Source of the DNA: an uncultured bacterium
Lineage (GTDB): Bacteria; Bacillota; Clostridia; Christensenellales; Pumilibacteraceae
Direction of reading: 5' to 3'
Assembly (NCBI GenBank): GCA_949747725.1
Contig: CATKFJ010000344.1
Coordinates: 1 to 5,464 of the forward strand
DNA: 5,464 nt
A model generated the notes under the pieces. That model did no database searches. It was given only the letters and a program-made list of their open reading frames with translations, and was not told the DNA's origin. Below are positions 1 to 5,464 of this stretch, one piece after another (the first letter of the stretch is position 1; each line of letters starts with the position of its first letter). Both the position numbers and the translations under genes were made by a program.

Positions 1-2060
1 CGCGGATCATCCTTATAATTTTTTTCGTTCAAATTTCGGTCATACAAAGTTTTATACTTGAAAGCTATAAGATCGTGCAGACCGTAATATGTGGTAATAC
101 ATGCATGCTGCTTAAGCGCAATATTCTTATGCGGCATTATTTTGGCAGAGTTCCCGTCGGCTTGTTTATCTTCGACTTTTATATCCGCTTTTTTCATCTG
201 CTTATAATCGTACAGAATATAAAGCGCATTCCAGCGCGAGTGTTCTATAAAAGCCAAAACATTGCTCGATTCCGTTCCGAAAAAGAACGCATAATCGTCA
301 TAATTCGGACTGCCGCTGTTTTTGTAATGATCGTTGAATTCGTTTTCGGTAATACCGAGATCGTTATCGCTCTCCTTCTTCACCATGTCAAAACCGAGAA
401 GATTGAGTTTGAACGGAAGATTCATAGCGTGGTACAAATTCGATTCCTGCTCTATATTCGGAAGACTCGACCATTTTTTAAGCATATACTTCATGTTGTC
501 GGGATCGGACAAACGTTCGTCCAATATTTTTCGCTGCTCTTCCGCGGATAACTTTTTGCTTTTCAAATTTCTCAACCAATCGGGCGGATCGGAAATATTA
601 CTGTACAAAAGATTTATGCGTTGCGCCAGCTCGGTCAGATCGTCGTTTACAATACTTTCGTGCGTATAAAGACTTTTCTCCTCTCCGAAATAAACAATGC
701 GGTCGCCGTTGTCGTTGAGCTTTTCGCCGTTATTGTTCTTCGCGCGCACGAAAATACGGTAATTGACGTTATCGCATAAAAGCCGCTTAACGGTTTGAGC
801 GTAGGACGCGTCTTCCAAATCGCTCTCAAGCGACACGACAAAATAAGTGAAACTGTTTTCGCCGACGAGTTCTTTGAATTTCTTTTTGGCGTCAACGGAA
901 TTTATATCTATTCGGCGAATGTCTTTAAGTTCGCATATTTTTTCGGGTCGCGGAAAATCGCAATCGGCAAATTCATCTTCGAATTCATACAGTATCCTCG
1001 AAAAGAATTCGTTATGCAGCGATTCGTCCCTATTATCGTAAATATAGTAGTTTACGGGTTTGGACGTAAGCCTGTTCCCCTTCATTCCGGCGAACTGAAA
1101 CTGCATTGCGCACATCCTGAAAAGCTGATAATTAACTTTCCCGAACCCGATAAAAACAACGTTTATATCCTTATCGCCCTTAAGCGAATAATTATCGTTG
1201 TAAAACGACCGAGGAATATATTTCGTAATAGGATGATCTACTACAAACCGCCTTGCCATCAATTCGTACTTACTGAAACCTGCTATATACAATTTTTGAT
1301 TGTCCGCTTTGGAAATGAACTTCTGCTTTAATATTTTCATTTCCTGTTGGTTTGCTTCGAGATATATTCCGGTCTCGCCGTTGTTTGTAGCTTTAATAAA
1401 AGTATCGATTATCTTAGTATACGAATAGTTCCCGTCGCGAAAAACGATAATGTTGTATCCGCCCTTAACGAGCTTGCGCGAAAGCTGCTTTACATCGAGC
1501 GGGACACGCAGCACAGGCACGCCGCGCTTCATCAGGTCGACATATTTCTGTCCCGAAATATCCACGCCTAACAACAGACAATTTTTAACGTTCTTTAAAT
1601 ATTTAAGAGCGTCTTCGGACGCGCCGATAACGATATCGCATTTACTGCCGAGCAGTTTTTTAACTATGACATAATTCCCTATGCGCCTGCCGAAAAAGCT
1701 CGCGACGCTCAATATCACGGTAATTCCGCCTATTATAAAAGCCAATACAAAATCCACGTAATACAACGGGTACGCCTTGCAAATAGGCAACAACAAGGCT
1801 TTTACAGCTTTAAACTTCAATACCTCGAGCGTAGTATAAATGAGCGAAAAACAATAAAAGAAATCTATGTCGTCGCCGTTAAAAATCGCCGCCGTCAAAT
1901 GCAAAAAATAAATAATCAAAAAAGTCGGCGCAAGATAAAGCAGATTCTTTTTCGTAATAAAGTTGCCGTTGTTCTTTATCGACCTAAAAGTAGTGATAGC
2001 GATTATAGCCGCCATCAGTACGGAAACGATCAAAAATATTACCGCCAATGCCAAATACAT
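1..2060 (-). CDS. Membrane-anchored tandem TrkA-N/Rossmann protein with C-terminal RyR domain (3' end outside window)
   Basis: 686 complete codons are visible and the frame is still open at base 1, so the C-terminus is missing. The ATG at 2060 has a good SD (GGAGAG) 17 nt after the TIR stop. Three hydrophobic segments are seen at about residues 2-24, 40-60 and 102-123. Basic residues after the first and third (R26, K29, K37, K38; R125, R126, K134, K135) predict N-out and a cytosolic C-terminal body. Residues ~141-190 (CDIVIGAS... then LLLGVD) look like a degenerate Rossmann/RCK unit. Residues ~299-345 (VVFIGFGKVNYQLF, then YYIYDNRDE) look like a second, better TrkA-N nucleotide-binding unit. 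Residues ~604-665 match the RyR repeat family: EHSRWNALYIL, then a lysine-rich stretch and HACITTYYGLHDL. The TM-Rossmann-RyR order resembles RCK-gated channels, but no potassium selectivity filter (TVGYG) is seen. Inferred role: membrane sensor or effector responding to a nucleotide, paired with the TIR protein. Domain calls are by eye; the RyR call is the firmest. Confidence 0.85.
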   Translation of the reverse strand, partial: MYLALAVIFLIVSVLMAAIIAITTFRSIKNNGNFITKKNLLYLAPTFLIIYFLHLTAAIFNGDDIDFFYCFSLIYTTLEVLKFKAVKALLLPICKAYPLYYVDFVLAFIIGGITVILSVASFFGRRIGNYVIVKKLLGSKCDIVIGASEDALKYLKNVKNCLLLGVDISGQKYVDLMKRGVPVLRVPLDVKQLSRKLVKGGYNIIVFRDGNYSYTKIIDTFIKATNNGETGIYLEANQQEMKILKQKFISKADNQKLYIAGFSKYELMARRFVVDHPITKYIPRSFYNDNYSLKGDKDINVVFIGFGKVNYQLFRMCAMQFQFAGMKGNRLTSKPVNYYIYDNRDESLHNEFFSRILYEFEDEFADCDFPRPEKICELKDIRRIDINSVDAKKKFKELVGENSFTYFVVSLESDLEDASYAQTVKRLLCDNVNYRIFVRAKNNNGEKLNDNGDRIVYFGEEKSLYTHESIVNDDLTELAQRINLLYSNISDPPDWLRNLKSKKLSAEEQRKILDERLSDPDNMKYMLKKWSSLPNIEQESNLYHAMNLPFKLNLLGFDMVKKESDNDLGITENEFNDHYKNSGSPNYDDYAFFFGTESSNVLAFIEHSRWNALYILYDYKQMKKADIKVEDKQADGNSAKIMPHKNIALKQHACITTYYGLHDLIAFKYKTLYDRNLNEKNYKDDP

Positions 2061-2064
2061 ATAT

Positions 2065-2070
2065 CTCTCC
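2065..2070 (-). promoter_or_regulatory. Ribosome binding site of the TrkA-N/RyR gene
   Basis: On the minus strand GGAGAG precedes the ATG at 2060, with 6 nt between GGAG and the start codon. It lies inside the 17-nt gap after the TIR stop codon, which supports translation of both genes from one mRNA and fixes the start of the membrane protein. Confidence 0.75.
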
Positions 2071-2077
2071 GAACCGC

Positions 2078-3397
2078 TTAAAATTTTATCTCATAAAAAA
2101 TATAACCGCTGTTAAACATAAAATCGTCGTTAAAGAACGACTCTTCGAGATCGTCGTAATACTCATCCACCCAAGCGACTATCTCTTTATACGACTCGTT
2201 ATCGGGATTTTCGCGAACAAGCCTTTTAAAATCATTGGGAATAAACGAAAACCACGAATCAAACAGCATTCTTTTCCGATTATAATCCATATCGGAAGAA
2301 TCCACGCCGCCTTTCAGCAAACGCACTTCGCGCGCTCCTATTTTTTTGGCAACATTATAAATCTGTCTTCCGGAATGTCGCGATCCGCTAAGCGCATCAA
2401 GCTTGTAAAAATTTTTAAACTGCGCAAACAGTCCCTTTTCGTCAGGGTACGCAAACACAAGCCCGTCATCAACGTCGCGCACATATATTACCGCATTTGG
2501 TTTTAAGAACTTCTTGATGCGCTTAAGTGTTTTAAACGGATTTTTCAGATCCATTATTGCCATCGTCATATTAACAAAATCGAACCCGTCAATTTTCATA
2601 TCCTTCATTACGTTTTCGATTACTTCTTCCACATCTTGTATTTCGACGTCGCATTTAAAGAACTTTATATTATTGTCCGCACCGTAAATATCGTTTCCTT
2701 CGGCGACAAGCCCGTCGTTATAAGACAAACACGCTATCTTTTCAACTTCGGGGCGGCATAACCTTCGCACAGTCGCACGCGGACTCAATACGTAAAAATC
2801 AAGCGCGTTCAAATGTTCCTTGCCGCGAAAAATCCTATCATAGTATTCCTTTTCATAGAAGTACATAAGTTCTTCTTCGGTACGCAACCGTTTTATCTCT
2901 ATCAGATCGTCTTCGGAATAATATTTAACCGTTTTGCGGTTTAGATTGGAATCTGCCTGTCTTTTTTCCGCGGCAAAGACGTCCGTTTCCGGATTTAAAC
3001 CAAGAAGCGGCACAAGCTGTTTATAAAGCTGTTCTATTGCCTGCTCAAGCGTAGCGCTGACGGCGTCAATCCAATGCAGGCGTTTAACGTAATACTCCAT
3101 AGATTTAGACAGCGTTCCGTCATCTACTTTAAACGGCACCAATGTCAAATTCCCCTGTATTATACGATTGTAAGCCATTTCCACTTCGTTCAATACATGC
3201 ACAGACTCCGAAGAACTGTGATTTAATATCAATACGAAAACCTTACACTCTTCTATCGCATTTACTATAGCGTCTGCATACGGACCGACAACGTCGCGCG
3301 GCGCGTACCAACACCGCACGCCTTTCGATTCGAGATAAGCGCAAATATTATCCGCTATCGATTTAGACTGATGTTCATAGCTTATGAATACGTCCAC
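2078..3397 (-). CDS. TIR-domain protein fused to a methyltransferase-like domain
   Basis: 439 aa, complete. Residues 1-130 are a bacterial TIR domain (TIR_2 type): N-terminal MDVFISYEHQ, the box WYAPRD at 30-35, the strand VFVLILNHSS, and SSESVHVLNEVEMA, where E71 sits at the expected catalytic glutamate position. MEYYVKRLHWIDA at 100-112 is typical of this subfamily. Known members hydrolyse or cyclise NAD+. Residues ~160-195 form a charged, helical linker. Residues ~196-365 look like a class I SAM methyltransferase fold: DFVNMTMAIMDLKNP, LKRIKKFLKPNAVIYVRDVD and a conserved-looking SGSRHSGRQIYN segment. Where motif I (D-x-G-x-G-x-G) should be, the sequence reads ALDFYVLSPRATVRRL, with no glycines, so SAM binding is doubtful. 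The tail (~366-439) is acidic and aromatic. No signal peptide or TM segment: cytosolic. The start is GTG at 3397, chosen for its SD and because the TIR fold begins there. Catalysis and role are inferred. Confidence 0.92.
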   Translation of the reverse strand: MDVFISYEHQSKSIADNICAYLESKGVRCWYAPRDVVGPYADAIVNAIEECKVFVLILNHSSSESVHVLNEVEMAYNRIIQGNLTLVPFKVDDGTLSKSMEYYVKRLHWIDAVSATLEQAIEQLYKQLVPLLGLNPETDVFAAEKRQADSNLNRKTVKYYSEDDLIEIKRLRTEEELMYFYEKEYYDRIFRGKEHLNALDFYVLSPRATVRRLCRPEVEKIACLSYNDGLVAEGNDIYGADNNIKFFKCDVEIQDVEEVIENVMKDMKIDGFDFVNMTMAIMDLKNPFKTLKRIKKFLKPNAVIYVRDVDDGLVFAYPDEKGLFAQFKNFYKLDALSGSRHSGRQIYNVAKKIGAREVRLLKGGVDSSDMDYNRKRMLFDSWFSFIPNDFKRLVRENPDNESYKEIVAWVDEYYDDLEESFFNDDFMFNSGYIFYEIKF

Positions 3398-4016
3398 TGT
3401 TCTTTTCTCCTTTGCAATGTTTTGTCATTCTGTAACAAGGCACATCCGTAAACCCCGGATATTCGCAATCTATAACGAATCCGAGTTTTTTATACAATCC
3501 GACAGCATTGTGATTAGCTTTAACTACTTCAAGATGGAATGTCGATTCGTCGTCGAATATCGACTGCAACAAAGCGCCGCCGACGCCGCGACCTCGGAAC
3601 ATTTTATCCACCGCGAGATTTGCGATATAAACGTCGGGCGGCTCGTCCTCGAGAAGTTTAAAATATTCGTTGTATACTTTTGCGAATCTCGTTCCCACAG
3701 GTACGGACGCACGCACAAAACAATCCAGTATACTCTCATGGTCCAAAACTATGGGGACGCGTTTCGATATCATCATTGCTATTATCTGATCGGAACACAC
3801 CGCCACGCGAATATTTTTATAATTATACAGCGTATCACCGAGTATCATGTTCACAAGAACTTTTTCGGCTGTAGGCAATTCGTTATCAAACAAATACGGA
3901 TAAATATAATCATCCGAGGAAAATATCAACCGTGCTACCGCAGTCAGATCGTCGTCCGCCGACAATGCGCGAATTTCCGTATTGTCGATTATATCGTTTC
4001 TCATTATCGATTTCAT
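3375..4016 (-). CDS. GNAT-family N-acetyltransferase
   Basis: 213 aa from the ATG at 4016. It transfers an acetyl group from acetyl-CoA to an amine; the substrate cannot be told from sequence. The C-terminal half carries the family signature: NLAVDKMFRGRGVGGALL at 133-150 contains the R-x-x-G-x-G acetyl-CoA pyrophosphate loop, and ANHNAVGLYKKLGF at 167-180 is the usual motif B with its conserved Tyr. The N-terminal part (IRALSADDDL... DDYIYPYLF) resembles uncharacterised clostridial members. The start is uncertain: ATG 4016 has GAGAGGG only 2-3 nt upstream, ATG 4004 has the same element 13 nt upstream, and a TTG at 4049 directly follows a stop and has no SD. First gene of the operon; its last 23 nt overlap the TIR gene and include that gene's SD, implying translational coupling. 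It may modify a protein of the module or be an unrelated passenger. No antitoxin-like partner lies beside it. Confidence 0.9.
   Translation of the reverse strand: MKSIMRNDIIDNTEIRALSADDDLTAVARLIFSSDDYIYPYLFDNELPTAEKVLVNMILGDTLYNYKNIRVAVCSDQIIAMMISKRVPIVLDHESILDCFVRASVPVGTRFAKVYNEYFKLLEDEPPDVYIANLAVDKMFRGRGVGGALLQSIFDDESTFHLEVVKANHNAVGLYKKLGFVIDCEYPGFTDVPCYRMTKHCKGEKNSGRIHKL
3407..3413 (-). promoter_or_regulatory. Ribosome binding site of the TIR gene, inside the acetyltransferase gene
   Basis: AAAGGAG on the minus strand lies 9 nt before the GTG at 3397 and within the last codons of the acetyltransferase. It decides the GTG start and shows that the TIR gene can recruit ribosomes within the upstream coding region. 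Confidence 0.8.
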
Positions 4017-4097
4017 TACCCTCTCTGCCGATTTCCTATAACGACACAATTAAGTCCGCTGTCGTTTGCATACGGGAATCGTAAACTCAATAAAACA

Positions 4098-4126
4098 AGT
4101 ATACCATAGCCGGCATACAAATTCAA
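4098..4126 (-). promoter_or_regulatory. Predicted sigma-A promoter of the GNAT-TIR-RyR operon
   Basis: On the minus strand TTGAAT (4126-4121) and TATACT (4103-4098) are separated by exactly 17 nt, and TGG directly before the -10 gives an extended -10 (TGn). Transcription would begin near 4091, leaving an untranslated leader of about 75 nt before the ATG at 4016. It is the only good promoter match between the malic enzyme terminators and the acetyltransferase, so it probably drives all three downstream genes. Confidence 0.7.
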
Positions 4127-4142
4127 GTATTTATTTGAAATT
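4119..4142. repeat. Imperfect inverted repeat over the -35 box, possible operator
   Basis: AAATTCAA (4119-4126) faces TTGAAATT (4135-4142) across 8 nt, with one mismatch between the arms. A third copy, TTGAATTT at 4174-4181, is the exact reverse complement of the first. The left arm covers the -35 hexamer of the operon promoter, so a bound protein could block or modulate transcription. The region is AT-rich, so chance is a real alternative, and no regulator gene is in the window. Confidence 0.3.
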
Positions 4143-4168
4143 AAATCACACAAATCGCCGAGATAATT

Positions 4169-4264
4169 TCACTTTGAATTTTGCTTTCCTCTATTTATAC
4201 GATAGCTGTCTTTTTCACCGTTAAGATATCCGTATGCGATCTTGCGTTGTTCTTCATCCGTCAT
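4169..4264 (-). CDS. Possible small ORF, 31 aa (doubtful)
   Basis: The frame starts MTDEEQRKIAYGYLNGEKDS, continues with a basic tail and stops at TGA 4171-4169. An in-frame ATG at 4312 would make it 47 aa. The composition is protein-like (charged, with Tyr and Gly), and the frame fills the gap between the malic enzyme terminators and the operon promoter. Against it: no convincing SD before either ATG, and the only -10-like TATAAT (4316-4311) has no -35 and overlaps the upstream ATG. It could be a short cytosolic peptide, a relic of a decayed gene, or noise. I do not recognise it. Confidence 0.2.
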   Translation of the reverse strand: MTDEEQRKIAYGYLNGEKDSYRINRGKQNSK

Positions 4265-4330
4265 AACGATCTTATTGCAACACGGCTGCGCCGCGTCGTT
4301 AGTATAAATCATTATAAATACACCAACGCC

Positions 4331-4350
4331 AAAAAAGCGCCAAAAGGCGC
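4331..4350 (-). terminator. Second intrinsic terminator downstream of malic enzyme
   Basis: Read on the minus strand: GCGCC, loop TTTT, GGCGC, then six T. This is a perfect 5-bp GC stem with a U-tract, about 92 nt after the malic enzyme stop. It backs up the first terminator and insulates the operon to the left. Confidence 0.75.
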
Positions 4351-4382
4351 GGTTTCAAAAAATAAAACTATTTTTTCATTAC

Positions 4383-4411
4383 AAAAAAAGAGAGTAGATC
4401 AAACTACTCTC
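4383..4411 (-). terminator. First intrinsic terminator downstream of malic enzyme
   Basis: Read on the minus strand: GAGAGTAG, loop TTTGAT, CTACTCTC, then seven T. This is a perfect 8-bp stem followed by a U-tract, about 31 nt after the malic enzyme stop codon, the usual position and form of a Rho-independent terminator. Confidence 0.88.
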
Positions 4412-4442
4412 CGTGCACAAACGCATGCATTCGATAAGCGCT

Positions 4443-5464
4443 CTACTTTTTGTACAGTTTGGATACTCCTGTTTTTATAGCCGCAGCGGCAACCGCTTTC
4501 GCAACGCTGTAATGCGCGGCTTTATCGTATGCGTACGGCAAAATATGATCGACGGTCAGTTTATCGTCGGACACACAGCTTGCTATCCCCTCGGCGGCGG
4601 CAACCATCATCTCGTGATTGACGGTGTTTGCGCGCACGTCGAGCGCACCGCGGAACAGCCCGGGGAAAACCAAAACGTTGTTTATTTGGTTAGCATACTC
4701 GCTCGAGCCTGTGCCCACAATGTATGCGCCCGCCTCTTTGGCGTCCGAAGGCGCTATTTCGGGCACGGGGTTGGCGCACGTAAACAGAATGGGTTTATCC
4801 GCCATTCCGCGCACCATGTCTTTGGTTATGCAGTTCGGTCCCGATACGCCCACCAAAAGATCGGCGCCTTTAAGCGCGTCGCCCACGCCGCCTTTAAGAT
4901 GCGCGCGGTTAGTGACCTTGGATATCTCCGCCTGCGCCGGATTGAGTCGCTCGTCGCCTTCGCAAATAACGCCTTTGCTGTTGCAAAGCGTAATATCCTC
5001 TACTCCGTAGTTCATAAGGAACTTTGCAATGGCGATACCGGCAGCGCCGGCGCCGTTTATAACGGTTTTAAGGTTTTCTTTCTTTTTTCCCGTTAGCTTT
5101 AACGCGTTTATAAGCGCCGCGAGCGTAACGACGGCAGTGCCGTGCTGATCGTCGTGGAAGACGGGCATATCGAGTTCTGCTTTGAGCCTTTTTTCTATCT
5201 CGAAACAGCGCGGTGCGGATATATCCTCGAGATTGATTCCGCCCCAAGATCCGGCAAGCAGCTTTATGGTATTGATTATTTCGTCGGTATCCTTACTGCG
5301 TATGCAAAGCGGATACGCGTCTACGTTTCCGAACGCTTTAAACAGCGCGCACTTGCCTTCCATAACGGGCATGCCGGCTTCGGGTCCGATGTCGCCGAGA
5401 CCGAGTACCGCCGTACCGTCTGTAATCACGGGCACGGTATTCCAACGGCGCGTAAGTTCGAAAC
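4443..5464 (-). CDS. Malic enzyme, NAD(P)-dependent (N-terminus outside window)
   Basis: Oxidative decarboxylation of malate to pyruvate and CO2 with reduction of NAD(P)+, in the cytosol, linking C4 acids to pyruvate. 339 residues are visible; the frame is open at 5464 and continues upstream of the first internal GTG (as ...LTRRWNT), so about 60-80 N-terminal residues, including the catalytic Tyr, are probably missing. Numbered from the first visible residue: VITDGTAVLGLGDIGPEAG at ~12-30; MPVMEGK with the catalytic Lys at ~37; GGINLEDIS with metal ligands E79 and D80; FHDDQHGTA with acidic metal ligands at ~104-105; GAGAAG at ~137-142, the Rossmann loop. It ends soon after the dehydrogenase domain (SKLYKK), so it is the short bacterial form without the phosphotransacetylase-like extension. 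NAD versus NADP preference cannot be told by eye. It is closed off by two terminators and so not part of the operon to its left. It looks richer in G+C than the operon genes. Confidence 0.96.
   Translation of the reverse strand, partial: FELTRRWNTVPVITDGTAVLGLGDIGPEAGMPVMEGKCALFKAFGNVDAYPLCIRSKDTDEIINTIKLLAGSWGGINLEDISAPRCFEIEKRLKAELDMPVFHDDQHGTAVVTLAALINALKLTGKKKENLKTVINGAGAAGIAIAKFLMNYGVEDITLCNSKGVICEGDERLNPAQAEISKVTNRAHLKGGVGDALKGADLLVGVSGPNCITKDMVRGMADKPILFTCANPVPEIAPSDAKEAGAYIVGTGSSEYANQINNVLVFPGLFRGALDVRANTVNHEMMVAAAEGIASCVSDDKLTVDHILPYAYDKAAHYSVAKAVAAAAIKTGVSKLYKK

Noticed and set aside
647..895. Minus-strand 82-codon frame inside the RyR gene
   Set aside because: Out of frame with the long continuous coding frame, has no SD and looks like a frame shadow.
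75..1331. Plus-strand open frames opposite the RyR protein
   Set aside because: The minus frame is open for the full 2060 nt with SD, TM segments and domain motifs; the plus frames are short and overlap each other.
3375..4016. Acetyltransferase as a GNAT toxin of a toxin-antitoxin pair
   Set aside because: The protein is longer than the typical ~150-180 aa GNAT toxins and no ribbon-helix-helix antitoxin gene lies beside it.
3384..4109. Plus-strand open frame of 241 codons opposite the acetyltransferase
   Set aside because: It lies antisense to a gene with clear GNAT motifs, shows no domain and no SD, and has low-complexity codon shadow content (many His/Arg/Ile).
4283..4293. Short GC hairpin CGGC-TGC-GCCG
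   Set aside because: Only a 4-bp stem with a 3-nt loop and no U-tract; no reason to call it a terminator or structured RNA.
4413..5096. Plus-strand open frame of 227 codons opposite malic enzyme
   Set aside because: Antisense shadow of a well-conserved enzyme; no recognisable protein features.
1..5464. CRISPR array, tRNA, rRNA, insertion sequence
   Set aside because: No regularly spaced direct repeats, cloverleaf, rRNA-like sequence or transposase motifs were seen on either strand.

Overview
The window is one strand-coherent stretch: every convincing gene lies on the minus strand, so it reads from right to left. Good Shine-Dalgarno (SD) sites, GTG use as a start, U-tract hairpin terminators, a sigma-A type promoter and the short form of malic enzyme suggest a Gram-positive, Clostridia-like (Bacillota) anaerobe, perhaps an uncultured gut lineage. 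That placement is inference; no rRNA or other phylogenetic marker is present.

Layout in transcription order. (1) 5464-4443: the C-terminal ~340 residues of a malic enzyme, a housekeeping gene whose start lies outside the window. Two tandem intrinsic terminators follow it. (2) 4330-4127: a short intergenic stretch with one doubtful small ORF. (3) 4126-4098: a strong-looking promoter with an extended -10, overlapping an imperfect inverted repeat. (4) A compact three-gene operon: a GNAT N-acetyltransferase; a TIR-domain protein fused to a methyltransferase-like domain, overlapping the acetyltransferase gene by 23 nt; and, 17 nt further on, a membrane protein with three predicted transmembrane segments, two Rossmann/TrkA-N-like domains and a C-terminal RyR-type domain. 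The third gene runs off the left edge, missing only its C-terminal end.

The operon is the part to look at. TIR domains in bacteria are usually NAD+-consuming effectors or makers of cyclic-ADP-ribose-type signals. Rossmann/TrkA-N domains bind dinucleotides, and prokaryotic RyR domains are known from nucleotide-centred conflict and signalling systems. Having the three coupled in one transcript suggests a defence or stress-signalling module in which a cytosolic TIR enzyme and a membrane nucleotide sensor work together. No part of that function is shown by sequence alone. The methyltransferase-like half of the TIR protein appears to have lost the glycine-rich SAM loop, so it may be a binding or sensing domain rather than an enzyme.
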